Source: CBDFGS01 sp965247255
Lineage (GTDB): Bacteria; Chloroflexota; Dehalococcoidia; Lucifugimonadales; CAUZJF01
NCBI GenBank assembly: GCA_965247255.1
Contig: CBDFGS010000009.1
Span: forward strand, 186,001-250,000
Direction of reading: 5' to 3'
Length of the DNA: 64,000 bases
The translations under genes and the position numbers were made by a program. This document shows, piece after piece, positions 44,615 to 54,048 of the stretch (position 1 is the stretch's first letter; each line of letters opens with the position of its first letter). Below the pieces are notes generated by a model, which saw nothing but the letters and a program-made list of their open reading frames with translations, did no database searches and had not been told where the DNA came from.

Positions 44615-45298
44615 CTAGCCAGCCTTTCTCCCCTGGCGCGTGTCCCACCTGCCGAACAGGGTGTTACGCACCGATAAGAGCAATAGCTTGAAGTCGAGCC
44701 ATATGCTCATTTTCCCTATGTATTCCAGGTCGTACCTGAGTTTCTCACGATCGTCGTTCTCGACATCATAGACCTGGGCGAGGCCTGTTAGCCCCGGTCG
44801 AACGGCGAGGCGGGCTTCGAACCCAGCCATCTGCGATTCAAGCAACCGGTGCTCGCTAACGTCCAACGCTCTGGGTCCGACAAAGCTCATGTCGCCTTTC
44901 CATATGCTCCATGTCTCTGGGAGCTCATCGAGAGCAGTGCGCCTCAGGAGCTTTCCCACCCGGGTGATCCTTGGGTCATTCTCGAGGGTCCATGCGGGAC
45001 CTCGCTTTTCCGCTTCTGGCACCATGGTGCGAAACTTGGCAACCGTGATGGGCCGGCCGTCCTTGCCAGCGCGCACCTGCCTGTAAAAGACTGGTCCGCG
45101 GTCCTCGAGCCAGACCATCAAAGGGATCAACGACCACAGGAGGAGCCACACCGGTAGGAGAAACAGGTACCCACCTAGCAGCACAGCCAAGTCTAATGGC
45201 CGTTTGTACGCAGGCTCACTTCGTTTCGGCGCCGTGGGATCTCCTTCTTCTAGCTCTGACCCACTTCCGCTGGCTGTCTTTTCAGTCGCGCCGTTCAA
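44615..45298 (-). CDS. Initiating phosphoglycosyl transferase (undecaprenyl-phosphate sugar phosphotransferase)
   Basis: 227 residues, small monotopic type. KRPLDLAVLLGGYLFLLPVW is the re-entrant membrane helix, GPVFYRQVRAGKDGR and KFRTM are conserved, and LDELPETWSIWKGDMSFVGP holds the catalytic Asp-Glu dyad. VRPGLTGLAQV closes the domain. It transfers a sugar phosphate from a UDP-sugar to undecaprenyl phosphate and so starts the repeat unit made by the following GT4 enzymes. Gap to the next gene is 12 bp. Confidence 0.93.
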   Translation of the reverse strand: MNGATEKTASGSGSELEEGDPTAPKRSEPAYKRPLDLAVLLGGYLFLLPVWLLLWSLIPLMVWLEDRGPVFYRQVRAGKDGRPITVAKFRTMVPEAEKRGPAWTLENDPRITRVGKLLRRTALDELPETWSIWKGDMSFVGPRALDVSEHRLLESQMAGFEARLAVRPGLTGLAQVYDVENDDREKLRYDLEYIGKMSIWLDFKLLLLSVRNTLFGRWDTRQGRKAG

Positions 45299-45310
45299 TA
45301 CGGTTTGGCG

Positions 45311-46510
45311 TTAAGCCTCAGGCCGCAGCCCGCTTAGGCCCTTTTGGCGGAGCAGGGTATCGTAGATGTCTACGATTCGGGAGACTACCGCACGCTCATC
45401 GAATTCTTGCAACGCCTTCTGGCGCGCCGCCGCGGATAGCCTTCGTCGGAGGGAGTCTGACGAGAGCAGCTGCCGTACCGCGGCGGCGAGTGCGGTAACA
45501 TCGCGCGGCGGTACGAGCAGGCCGGTTACGCCATCCTCCACGACGTCACGGCACCCTGGTGTGTCCGAAGTGACGATCGCCTTGCCCATGGCCGCACCTT
45601 CCATCAGGGTGCGTGACATCCCCTCCCTGTAGGATGGGAGAACCAAAACGTCGCCGATGGATAGGAGTTCCGGGATGTCTTGCCGCTCGCCCAGGTAGCG
45701 GATATCTCCGCGTCGCTGCCACGCCCTCAGCGTGACACTGGGGATCGAAGCGGGGTTACCTGGATCAACCGGGCCGACGAGAAGAAAGTGGGCGTCAAAC
45801 TCTCGTCGTACAAGGCTAGCGCATTCGACGAACTCCGCGATCCCCTTGTGCCAGAGCATTCTGGCGATAAGGAGGACAATTGCTCCGCCGTCGGGCAGGT
45901 CCAGCGATTTCCTCTTAATCGCTGTCCCAACAACGGCGGTGGGATCGAACGTCGAGAGATCGACTCCGGAGCCACCTGGAATAAGGAAAACCCCGTTCTT
46001 GTCCAGTGCTGAGTTGCCTTTGAGCACTTGGGCGTCGTCGCGGTTCTGGAAGATGACGGCGTCGCTGAGGGAGAAGGCAAGGCGATATAGCAGCATTACC
46101 AAGGGCCGTAACAATCTTGCTTTCGCTCCGGTTGCGGTGAAGATGTAGCCGAGGCCGTTGACCGAAGCCACGACTATTTTGACACCGGCGAGGCGGGCAG
46201 CCAAAGCGCCGTATACGTTGGGCTTTAGGTAGTAATGGTGTGCCAGATCAGGCTTTGACTTTCTGTAGATCGACCACAAGTGCACTATGCTCGCAAGCTC
46301 GGGCAAAGGATTCTTGAGATTACGGCGGGCGAGACGCCAGTGGAAGAACGTAAACCCGTCCGCTTCGATCCTCTTGACAGACTTGCCCGCGGGCGCCACG
46401 GCGAGAACGTTTAGACCCCGCGCCTTGAGCTCCCTCATTAGACCCGCCCGAAACCGGTAGAGGGTCCAGTCGGCGTTGTGAACGATGGCAACGGTCCGAT
46501 CGCTTTTCAT
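45311..46510 (-). CDS. GT4 glycosyltransferase (PglA/WbpX-like second-sugar enzyme)
   Basis: 399 residues with two Rossmann lobes. The N-terminal lobe has HNADWTLYRFRAGLMRELK and ASVNGLGYIFT, usual in enzymes that add the second sugar to an undecaprenyl-PP-linked bacillosamine or similar sugar. EGMSRTLMEGAAMGKAIV is the E-x7-E donor site. It overlaps the next upstream GT4 gene by 4 bp and precedes the initiating transferase, which supports a role as the first elongating enzyme. Donor unknown. Confidence 0.88.
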   Translation of the reverse strand: MKSDRTVAIVHNADWTLYRFRAGLMRELKARGLNVLAVAPAGKSVKRIEADGFTFFHWRLARRNLKNPLPELASIVHLWSIYRKSKPDLAHHYYLKPNVYGALAARLAGVKIVVASVNGLGYIFTATGAKARLLRPLVMLLYRLAFSLSDAVIFQNRDDAQVLKGNSALDKNGVFLIPGGSGVDLSTFDPTAVVGTAIKRKSLDLPDGGAIVLLIARMLWHKGIAEFVECASLVRREFDAHFLLVGPVDPGNPASIPSVTLRAWQRRGDIRYLGERQDIPELLSIGDVLVLPSYREGMSRTLMEGAAMGKAIVTSDTPGCRDVVEDGVTGLLVPPRDVTALAAAVRQLLSSDSLRRRLSAAARQKALQEFDERAVVSRIVDIYDTLLRQKGLSGLRPEA

Positions 46511-47691
46511 ACCACCGTCTCGCGTATCTGCTTTCTGCTACCTAATGCGAGGTAGGTGTAAAAGCGGCTGTATCGGTGAGCGGCTTGATCCAGGGAGAAG
46601 GTCTCCTGTGCTCTCGCTCTTGCTTTCTGGCCCATTTCCAGGGCCGCTTCTCTGTCGGATAGGACTCTTAAAATAGCCTCGGACAGCGCCCCTGGTTCAC
46701 GCGGCGGAACGAGCAACCCGGTCACACCATCCACGACGGCCTCGGACACGCCCCCGACTCGCGTTGCCACGACGGGTCTACCCATCATCATGGCCTCGAG
46801 GACAACCCTGGGGAACCCCTCTCTCAGGGATGGAACCACCAAGACGTCCAAGGCCGACATGATAGCGTTAACATCCGATCTTCGGCCCAGAAAGCGCATT
46901 CCGGAATGGAGGCCTTTGGTCCGGGCCAGCTTCTGTAGGCGATTCCGCTCTTCGCCCTCGCCTACGACTACCATCTTCGCGGCTGGGTGAGTCCCAAGCA
47001 CGCTGGCGAAGGCTTCTATGAGAAACTGGACTCCCTTAGCCTGATGCAGGCGTCCGATGTACCCAACCACCGGCGATTGGGCTCCAATGCCTAGCGATCG
47101 TCTGATCCGAGATCGGTCGGCGCTGCTCGCACTGGTTTCTTCAACGCCTCCATGAACCACGAAGACATCACCTGGGTCGAATCCGAGCGTCTCTCGTACG
47201 AAATCCTTGCCTGCCTCTGAATTGGTCTCGACGGCGGTCACCAGGCCGGAGGTCAGCCTGTTCAAAATGATACCGGCGCGGCTGTGGTGGCCGACAGACC
47301 TCTCTGAACTCACGATGGCCGGGACCCCGGCCAATCTGCCCGCGACCCGACCCAGCATATTGCCGTGGAAGAGGTAGCAGTGGAGGATGTCCGGTCGCTC
47401 GGTCCGCAGCAGCTTCACCAGGCGACGGACAGCCCTCATGTCCCATTTGCCCCTGGCGCCGAGAGTGTGAACTCGGATCCCGTGGGCTTCGTACTCCGCT
47501 TTGAGGGGCATCAGGTCCGTGATCGAGCAGACCACATTGACGAAACGGTCGCGGTCCAGACGAGGAATGGTCACCACCATCCCTTCCTCGGTGCCCCCGC
47601 CTCGCTCCAGAGTCCCGATGAGATGGAAGACCTTGATAGCCCGCTCAGCTCGGCCGGTCTCATCCACACCGCGCTCACTGCTCGTGCTCAT
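46507..47691 (-). CDS. GT4 glycosyltransferase
   Basis: 394 residues. HLIGTLERGGGTEEGMVVTI opens the GT-B fold, VVGYIGRLHQAKGVQFLIEA is the inter-lobe segment and REGFPRVVLEAMMMGRPVV is the E-x7-E site. It overlaps both neighbours by 4 bp. It should add one sugar to the lipid-linked oligosaccharide; specificity cannot be read from the sequence. Confidence 0.88.
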   Translation of the reverse strand: MSTSSERGVDETGRAERAIKVFHLIGTLERGGGTEEGMVVTIPRLDRDRFVNVVCSITDLMPLKAEYEAHGIRVHTLGARGKWDMRAVRRLVKLLRTERPDILHCYLFHGNMLGRVAGRLAGVPAIVSSERSVGHHSRAGIILNRLTSGLVTAVETNSEAGKDFVRETLGFDPGDVFVVHGGVEETSASSADRSRIRRSLGIGAQSPVVGYIGRLHQAKGVQFLIEAFASVLGTHPAAKMVVVGEGEERNRLQKLARTKGLHSGMRFLGRRSDVNAIMSALDVLVVPSLREGFPRVVLEAMMMGRPVVATRVGGVSEAVVDGVTGLLVPPREPGALSEAILRVLSDREAALEMGQKARARAQETFSLDQAAHRYSRFYTYLALGSRKQIRETVV

Positions 47692-48662
47692 GACTTGCGG
47701 GCGAACTCTCCTTCAGGCCGGGAGGCGTTCGGGGCCACCGGGACGTTAGAGGGCGAGCTGGCCTTGATTCTCCGTTTGTCGCGTCCGTAGAGCAGATAGC
47801 CCAGCGGGAAGGTTGCGGCCCACAGCGCCTTTGATCGAACCTCACTCACCTGAGCGGCCACCCCCGTCCCGAAGTGGAACGAGAACCGGGCGTAGTTTGC
47901 GTAGTGCTTCAGCAGCAGTTTCAGCGGCGCCCGTCGCTGGAAACTTATGTACTCCTGATGGTATAAACGCGTGCCTCCGGGGCTGTCGAATCTCACGTCG
48001 GTCGAGCTCAAACTCACCGCGGTGGGGTATCGGGTGCGAAGGACCTCGTTGACGTACCGCGTCTTGTACTTTTGCGCGATTCTGTTCCAAACAATCCCTT
48101 CGATGAGGAATTTTTCCCCGGGGAAGCTGGGGAAAGGGAACTCCCGCATTACCTCCGTTCGATGAAACCCCCAGTTCTCTCCGGTGACGCCGTGCTTCAG
48201 CCTGATCTCCGCGGATGTGGAGTCGGTGGGATCGGAGGGGAAGCGCGTGCCGGAGATGTTGCCCTCGGGGTCCTGCACCAGGCACGTCACGCCTGTGAAT
48301 TCCTCACCTCGCCCCTCCTCCGCGACGGCGTCCCAGTGGAACTTCAGCCGGTCCAACGCGTTCGGAGCGCAGGTGTCGTCGCTGTCGAGAGTCAGGAAAA
48401 GCGCCCCTTGTGCCTCGGCTACACCCATGTTCGTGGCGACGTGCTTCCCTGCGTTCGCCTGCGAGAAATATCGAATTGGGAAATCCGACTGCGACCGCCA
48501 GGCACTCACGATTTCTCCTGTGTTGTCGGTGGAGCCGTCGTCCACGATGAGCCATTCGAAGTCTCGAAAAGTCTGCGCCGCCAGGCTCTCGTAAACACGG
48601 GGCAGGGTATCCGCCCGGTTATATGTGGGAGTGAAGACGGTAAAGGCGTAGCTGCGGGCCAT
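47688..48662 (-). CDS. GT2 glycosyltransferase
   Basis: 324 residues. FTVFTPTYNRADTLPRVYES opens the GT-A fold, WLIVDDGSTDNTGEIV binds the nucleotide and TLDSDDTCAP contains the DxD site. GENWGFHRTEVMREFPFP and EKFLIEGIVWNRIA are conserved in a group of exopolysaccharide GT2 enzymes. It overlaps the GT4 gene downstream by 4 bp; 3 bp separate it from the one upstream. No membrane anchor is visible except weak C-terminal hydrophobicity. Confidence 0.87.
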   Translation of the reverse strand: MARSYAFTVFTPTYNRADTLPRVYESLAAQTFRDFEWLIVDDGSTDNTGEIVSAWRSQSDFPIRYFSQANAGKHVATNMGVAEAQGALFLTLDSDDTCAPNALDRLKFHWDAVAEEGRGEEFTGVTCLVQDPEGNISGTRFPSDPTDSTSAEIRLKHGVTGENWGFHRTEVMREFPFPSFPGEKFLIEGIVWNRIAQKYKTRYVNEVLRTRYPTAVSLSSTDVRFDSPGGTRLYHQEYISFQRRAPLKLLLKHYANYARFSFHFGTGVAAQVSEVRSKALWAATFPLGYLLYGRDKRRIKASSPSNVPVAPNASRPEGEFARKS

Positions 48663-48665
48663 AGA

Positions 48666-49814
48666 TCAGGCTGCCGCCTTGCTGTTCGCAACCGTACGAC
48701 GGTACAGCTCTTGTGTCGCGTCGACCATCTTTTCGACGCTGAACGACGAGCGCATTCGGGCCGCCGCGGCCCGGCCGACCGATTCGCGCTCGTCGACCCG
48801 TTGCAGCAGGTCGACCACCTTGCCGGCAAGCTCGTTCACGTCCCCGGCCGGGGCCAGGTACTCGGATGCGCCGTCCATGAGCTCCCGGGTGCCGCCGACG
48901 TCGGTGGCGACTACCGGGACTTCGCACACCATAGCCTCCATGACGCCGTTGGGAAGACCCTCCTGTACCGACGTCTGCAGAAACACGTCCATCCCCAGGA
49001 GATACGGAATCGGATCGTCGCGCAGGCCGGTAATCGCCAGCTTTCCGTCCAGCCCGGCTTCGGACGCGTGCTCCTCGATTCGTCTCATGTATTTCCGGTC
49101 CTCGCCATAGACGGCCCCGCCGACGATGATGAATCGCGCGTCGGGCAGCTTTTGACAAACGAGGGCCGCAACCGAAACGAAGTCCTCGAGGCCTTTCGCC
49201 TGAGTGACCCGCGCGACGGTCCCGACAATCAGGGCCTTCTTGGGAAAACCGAGCTCGTCAGCCATCTGCTTTCGCGAAAGCTCTGCGCGGCGGAGTGCGT
49301 CGTCGATGTGTTCGATGTCCACCCCGTTAGGGATCGTGGCGAGTTTCTCGTGGGGCACTCCCGTCGCGCCGGCGTAGGACTTGCGCACGGCCGTGGCGTT
49401 GACGATTATGGCCGCCGTGCGGCGCGCCAGTGCACGGTCCAACAGCCTGCGCGGGAGACTCCTCGCGGGGTCCACCGTGCGCTCTGAGGCGATGATCGTG
49501 GTGCAGCCCGCCATGATGGCGGAGAGCCTGCCCCATATACTGGCCGTCGGGAGCCACGTGTGGACGATGTCGGGCTTGAGCCTTCGTAGCCATGACGCAA
49601 GCCGGACTATGCTCCACACGTCGGTCTTCCGCCGTCGGTTAACGTGAAGCACAGGTATACCCAGCTTCGCGATCAGGGGCTCAATAGGCCCGCCTGTCCG
49701 CAGGCAGTATACGGTAACGTCGAACGCGTCCCGGTCGAGGCCGCGCACCAGTCTGTAGAGCTGGTGCTCAGCTCCGCCGTGATTAAGCGTGGGGATGATG
49801 TACGCAATTTTCAT
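48666..49814 (-). CDS. GT4 glycosyltransferase
   Basis: 382 residues. IIPTLNHGGAEHQLYRLVRG is the N-terminal acceptor-side loop, VGTVARVTQAKGLEDFVSVA the central segment and VQEGLPNGVMEAMVCEVPVV the E-x7-E donor site. It starts 4 bp inside the asparagine synthase gene end. Its N-terminal GGAEHQL form is common to enzymes elongating O-antigen-like chains. Donor and linkage are unknown. Confidence 0.88.
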   Translation of the reverse strand: MKIAYIIPTLNHGGAEHQLYRLVRGLDRDAFDVTVYCLRTGGPIEPLIAKLGIPVLHVNRRRKTDVWSIVRLASWLRRLKPDIVHTWLPTASIWGRLSAIMAGCTTIIASERTVDPARSLPRRLLDRALARRTAAIIVNATAVRKSYAGATGVPHEKLATIPNGVDIEHIDDALRRAELSRKQMADELGFPKKALIVGTVARVTQAKGLEDFVSVAALVCQKLPDARFIIVGGAVYGEDRKYMRRIEEHASEAGLDGKLAITGLRDDPIPYLLGMDVFLQTSVQEGLPNGVMEAMVCEVPVVATDVGGTRELMDGASEYLAPAGDVNELAGKVVDLLQRVDERESVGRAAAARMRSSFSVEKMVDATQELYRRTVANSKAAA

Positions 49815-51778
49815 GCCGCCACCCGGCCGCTAACTCGCTGCGCCTCCAGCCAAGCCTGGAACATCAGAATGTCCCAGAGGTAGGCACGCCAGTCCTGCGC
49901 ACCGGAGAGGTGCTCTCTCCACTTGTCCAGTATTGGACGCGGTTCGAAGTAACCCTCCCGGCGAAGACGACTTTCATCCAACAGGGCCTCGGCCCAGTCA
50001 CGCAGGGGGCCGCGAAGCCATTCACCTATGGGTACGCCGAAGCCCTTCTTCGGGCGATCGTAGAGCCCCTGGGGCACATACCGCTGTAGCACCTGTCTGA
50101 GGAGCCACTTGCGCTGCCCGGCCCGGTACTTCATGGAGAGCGGAAGCCGCCAGGCGAACTCAACGACTCTGTGGTCCAGTAACGGAACGCGTACCTCCAG
50201 CCCAAGGCTCATACTCGCCCGATCGACTTTCGTCAGGATGTCATCAGGGAGATAGGTGACAGAGTCGAGGTACATCATCTGGTCCGAAAAGGAGCCGAGT
50301 CTATTCAGGCCCTCGTCGATGCCGAATCGAGGTGCGTCGCGGGTGACGCCAAGCACGACGGACCGCGGGTCTCTCCAGTGTGAGGTTATGGCGCGGTATA
50401 TCGCCTCTGGGGTCTCGGCGCCCAGTATCTCGGCGAACCTGTTCGCCTTCGCCCCGGCTTTTCCGTCTCGTCCGTAGCGCCGAAGCGCCGGCATCAGCCA
50501 CGAAAAGCTCGTATCCAGCAGGCGGGTAGGGGCCAACGAGATCGCGCCCGCCATCCAGCGGCGTAGCGGGGCGGGGAGCCATCCCAGCCGTCGCCAGATA
50601 TCTCGTCCCAGGGCGTAGTGGTTGTATCCGAAAAAGAGCTCGTCGCCGCCGTCCCCCGATAGGGCCACGGTAACGTGATTCCGGGTGAGCTCGGAAACAA
50701 GGACCGTAGGTATCTGAGAGGAGTCTGAGAAGGGCTCGTCGTAGATGCCGGGTAGCCTCGGGATGATCTCCTGGGCGTCACTCGGGCTGGCGTAGAGCTC
50801 CGTGTGGTCAGTGCCGAGGTGCGCCGCGATGCGTTTCGCCTCTGCCGCCTCGTTGAACTCGTCCTCTGCGAACCCGAGGGTAAAGGTCCTGACAGGCCTC
50901 TCGCTCTGTGACTGCATCATCGCGACGACCGTGGAGGAGTCGATCCCTCCTGAAAGCAAAGCGCCCAGCGGGACGTCCGACATCATTCGCTTCTTGACGG
51001 CGTCCCTCAGGACGGTGTCCAGCTCCTCCGTTGCCTCCTCGGGTCCGCCCGCGAAGGGCTGCGACAGCCCGGACTCGGCTGCTTCCCGGACCGACCAGTA
51101 GGGGCGTGGCGCGGGACGGTCTCCTGGGCCTATCCGCATCATCGTACCCGGCGGAAGCTTGAAGACATCCTTGTAGATGGAGTAGGGCGCGGGCACATAG
51201 TTGTGCCTGAGCTGAAGTGCGAGGGCGTCCCGGTCGATCTCCGCGCTGAACGATGGGTGAGCGCGCAGGGCCTTTAGCTCCGAGCCGAACAGGAGCGTTT
51301 TGCCGGCCCATCCGTAGTACAGCGGCTTGATGCCCATCCGGTCTCGCACCACGTGGAGTACGCTCTTCTCGCGGTCCCACAGAGCGAATGCGAACATGCC
51401 CACGAAGCGTTGGAGAGCGGCGTCCAGACCAAAATCGCTGATCGCCGCCAGGATAACCTCGGTATCGGAGTGTCCTCGGAACGAATGCCCACGACCGACC
51501 AGTTCGTTCCTGAGGTCGCCGAAGTTGTACACCTCGCCGTTGTAAGAGATTACGTAGCGCCCCGAGGCGGAGCGCATCGGCTGGTGGCCCTCCGCCGAGA
51601 GATCGATGATCGACAGGCGCTGGTGCCCCATAGCTACGCCGGCTTTGGCATCGACCCAGACGCCGGCGTCATCGGGGCCGCGGTGCTCCAGCGTCTCTGC
51701 CATGCCGCGCGCCAGGGCCTCCAGCTCGGCGGGCTCGGCCGAGTTGATGGGGTCAAGGAATCCAGCTATGCCGCACAA
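49811..51778 (-). CDS. asnB: Glutamine-hydrolysing asparagine synthase family protein
   Basis: 655 residues, complete. MCGIAGFLD puts Cys2 as the glutaminase nucleophile; RLSIIDLSAEGHQPM and YNGEVYNFGDLR are glutaminase-site blocks. The synthetase domain has LLSGGIDSSTVVAMM (PP-loop), LSGDGGDELFFGYNHY and LEVRVPLLDHRVVEF. In polysaccharide loci such enzymes amidate uronic acids or related carboxyl groups instead of making asparagine, which would fit the two sugar dehydrogenases here; that is inference. It overlaps the GT4 gene by 4 bp. Confidence 0.92.
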   Translation of the reverse strand: MCGIAGFLDPINSAEPAELEALARGMAETLEHRGPDDAGVWVDAKAGVAMGHQRLSIIDLSAEGHQPMRSASGRYVISYNGEVYNFGDLRNELVGRGHSFRGHSDTEVILAAISDFGLDAALQRFVGMFAFALWDREKSVLHVVRDRMGIKPLYYGWAGKTLLFGSELKALRAHPSFSAEIDRDALALQLRHNYVPAPYSIYKDVFKLPPGTMMRIGPGDRPAPRPYWSVREAAESGLSQPFAGGPEEATEELDTVLRDAVKKRMMSDVPLGALLSGGIDSSTVVAMMQSQSERPVRTFTLGFAEDEFNEAAEAKRIAAHLGTDHTELYASPSDAQEIIPRLPGIYDEPFSDSSQIPTVLVSELTRNHVTVALSGDGGDELFFGYNHYALGRDIWRRLGWLPAPLRRWMAGAISLAPTRLLDTSFSWLMPALRRYGRDGKAGAKANRFAEILGAETPEAIYRAITSHWRDPRSVVLGVTRDAPRFGIDEGLNRLGSFSDQMMYLDSVTYLPDDILTKVDRASMSLGLEVRVPLLDHRVVEFAWRLPLSMKYRAGQRKWLLRQVLQRYVPQGLYDRPKKGFGVPIGEWLRGPLRDWAEALLDESRLRREGYFEPRPILDKWREHLSGAQDWRAYLWDILMFQAWLEAQRVSGRVAA

Positions 51779-51792
51779 GGTCGGGCTCCCTC

Positions 51793-52641
51793 CTAGCCCA
51801 ATCGCTCGAAGAGATACTGGTTGTTACCGAGCTTGCCGCCGGCGGTCGTTAGCTTGATGAGGGAGAAGCCACGGGCCCGGCAGAAATCGAGCACCTCTTC
51901 CGGCCTGGCTACCTCGAACGGGTATCCGCCCACCCAGTCCACGATGTCGCGCCAGGGAGACATCCCCCTCCTGGCAACATATGCGCGCCAGGAAGCTAGC
52001 GGCCTTCCACGCAGGATGTCAAGCGCCAGGGCAGGGCCGCGGAGGTACAGGAACGACGGCCACAGGACAGCAAACCTGAGTGGTCGTGGCAGCCTTAGAT
52101 AGAGCAGCTTGAGGGCTCTCCAGTTGCGGCTGGTACGGCCTTGATCGTTGTAGATGGCGATCGCTAGGAGGCCGCTGGGGGCCACGGCACGAGCGGCGTT
52201 GTGCATAGCAGTCCACATATCGCCGGTGTGGTGCAGCACCCCCCATGAGTAGACGACGTCGAAGGTGCCCAGCGACTCCATATACGCTTCGTCGAGGACG
52301 GAACCTTGCTCGATGTCCCACGAATCGTCCTGTGGGAGGTATCGCCGTTTGAGTTCCGCAGCGCACGCTACGGACTCGGCGTCGAAGTCGAATGAGCGGA
52401 CGCGCGCGCCGAGCCTGCGTGCAGCCAGGCTGAAGAGGCCGCTTCCTGCGCCGATGTCGAGGAGTGTTCGCCCAGACAAATCGGAGGCGCTCAGCAGGTC
52501 GACCAGGGAGCGCTGTGCTTCGCGGAGATGCACCTCGCCGACGCCCGCGAGGAATCTGGCCCAGTTCTTGCCGAACTCGAAGCGCCGTCCGTCCTTTTGC
52601 TGGTTACGCGGCTCAGCGACGCTGGTCTGTCGGGCACTCAT
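51793..52641 (-). CDS. Class I SAM-dependent methyltransferase
   Basis: 282 residues. LLDIGAGSGLFSLAARRLGA is motif I, RSFDFDAESV motif II and FDVVYSWGVLHHTGDMW motif IV. The C-terminal GYPFEVARPEEVLDFCRARG is typical of a family found in O-antigen and exopolysaccharide loci. It probably methylates a sugar hydroxyl or a lipid-linked intermediate. It overlaps the GT4 gene by 4 bp and lies 14 bp before asnB. Confidence 0.86.
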   Translation of the reverse strand: MSARQTSVAEPRNQQKDGRRFEFGKNWARFLAGVGEVHLREAQRSLVDLLSASDLSGRTLLDIGAGSGLFSLAARRLGARVRSFDFDAESVACAAELKRRYLPQDDSWDIEQGSVLDEAYMESLGTFDVVYSWGVLHHTGDMWTAMHNAARAVAPSGLLAIAIYNDQGRTSRNWRALKLLYLRLPRPLRFAVLWPSFLYLRGPALALDILRGRPLASWRAYVARRGMSPWRDIVDWVGGYPFEVARPEEVLDFCRARGFSLIKLTTAGGKLGNNQYLFERLG

Positions 52642-53810
52642 GACGCGTGCCCTGCCACGGGGGTACGGCTGAGCAGCGAGTCATAGGTCTCTAGCAGTTG
52701 GTCTACCGTGGAATCGATAGAGTAACGCCTCTTCACCATGTCGCGGGCCCGGGCGCCGACCGAGCTTGCGGAGACCGGATCGCCGAGCGCGCGCTCGAGT
52801 GCGCTTGCAAGGCTGTTCTGGTCCCTGGGCGGGACGAGGTAGCCGGTGCGTCCGTCGTCCACCAGGTCGGTGTTTCCAGGAACGGACGTGACAACGCAGG
52901 GGAGGCCGACGCTCATGGCCTCCAGCACCGAGTTGGAGAGCCCCTCGGCGAGGGAAGGCAGGGCGAAGATATCCGCCGCCCGCAGGTATGACCGGACGTC
53001 GCGTACGAAGCCGGTGAATGTCACCGCTTCGCCGAGGCCGCCCTCATGAACACGTCGTTCAATGTCTCTCCGGCTGCCACCGTCACCGACGAGCAGGAGA
53101 TGGCATTCTGTCCCGCGGTCCTTCATTATCGAAATTGCATCGACGAGGGCTTCCACGTTCTTTCGCGGTGTCAGGGAGCCTGAGTAGACCACGATGGGTA
53201 GGTCGGCCGGCAGTCGCAGCGCGGTACGCAGTCCGTGTTTCTCCGACTCGGTCTGCTGAGGAGGGAGCTCGACGCCGTTTGGTATCTCCACGATGGAATC
53301 GCGCTCAAAACCGTAGTCTAATAGCGCGCCGGTCATGTCCGAGTTGATAGCAATTGTCCGGTCGGCCCGCCGTGCGGCACGAAGAAGCAGGCGACCGAGT
53401 ATGAGCTGCCGCCTGAGCACGGCCACGTCCAGCCAGTCCCCGGAGCATGCGATCTTGAGCACGGAGCGCGCGTTTGTGGACCTGGCGGCCAACAGCGCGG
53501 CAACCGAAAAGTAATCGGACGCGCCGTGGACGTGAACGACGTCGTAGCGATTGCTCCTCCACGAGGTCCGTATGACCTGTGCGAAACGGATGATCCGTTT
53601 GGCTGGGAGCCACGAGCTGCCGGAGAGGTAGGGTATTCGCCTGACCTGAATCCCGTCGATGTCTTCATGGAGCGCCGTGCCGGGGAGCTTCGACGTCACC
53701 ACCTCGACCGAGACTCCCCGCTCGGAGAGCTTCCTCGCCTGAAGCGCGGCCTGGGCTTCCGCTCCGCCTATGGCCGGGTGGTAGAGGGCGATGAAGAAGC
53801 CGACGCGCAT
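52638..53810 (-). CDS. GT4 glycosyltransferase
   Basis: 390 residues from ATG 53810, where MRVGFFIALYHPAIGGAEAQ begins the GT-B fold; the open frame reaches 53966 but that stretch contains low-complexity residues and approaches the repeat at 53970, so the later start is preferred. VYSGSLTPRKNVEALVDAIS is the central segment and AEGLSNSVLEAMSVGLPCVV the E-x7-E site. It is the first gene of the tightly overlapped run that reads through to the initiating transferase. Confidence 0.88.
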   Translation of the reverse strand: MRVGFFIALYHPAIGGAEAQAALQARKLSERGVSVEVVTSKLPGTALHEDIDGIQVRRIPYLSGSSWLPAKRIIRFAQVIRTSWRSNRYDVVHVHGASDYFSVAALLAARSTNARSVLKIACSGDWLDVAVLRRQLILGRLLLRAARRADRTIAINSDMTGALLDYGFERDSIVEIPNGVELPPQQTESEKHGLRTALRLPADLPIVVYSGSLTPRKNVEALVDAISIMKDRGTECHLLLVGDGGSRRDIERRVHEGGLGEAVTFTGFVRDVRSYLRAADIFALPSLAEGLSNSVLEAMSVGLPCVVTSVPGNTDLVDDGRTGYLVPPRDQNSLASALERALGDPVSASSVGARARDMVKRRYSIDSTVDQLLETYDSLLSRTPVAGHAS

Positions 53811-53969
53811 TCTTATGGCCCCGACTGGTGAGTTCGCTGCATGCTTGGTGTCTTTGGCGGTATCGGGGTCGGGTTTCGGGGTCTTAGGTCCGCCCTGGTG
53901 CTTACTTCTTCCTGAGTCGCAGTATGTGTTGGTGTGAGTGGCAGCATTGGACGCGACGACCCCCATCCA

Positions 53970-54001
53970 GATTCCTCGTCGGGGACTCCGCGGAATGACA
54001 G
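53970..54001. repeat. Diverged relative of the GATGCTTCGTCGG...ATGACAG repeat
   Basis: Reads GATTCCTCGTCGGGGACTCC, then GCGGAATGACAG. The order (GAT-x-CTCGTCGG, ACTCC, ATGACAG) mirrors the two copies at 8476-8628. It lies in the gap between a methyltransferase and a GT4 gene (53811-54048), which otherwise holds no visible gene. Confidence 0.5.
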
Positions 54002-54048
54002 TGCTGAGAGGACAGAAAAGCGATTAGAGGAAGCCGAGGGCTTGGGGT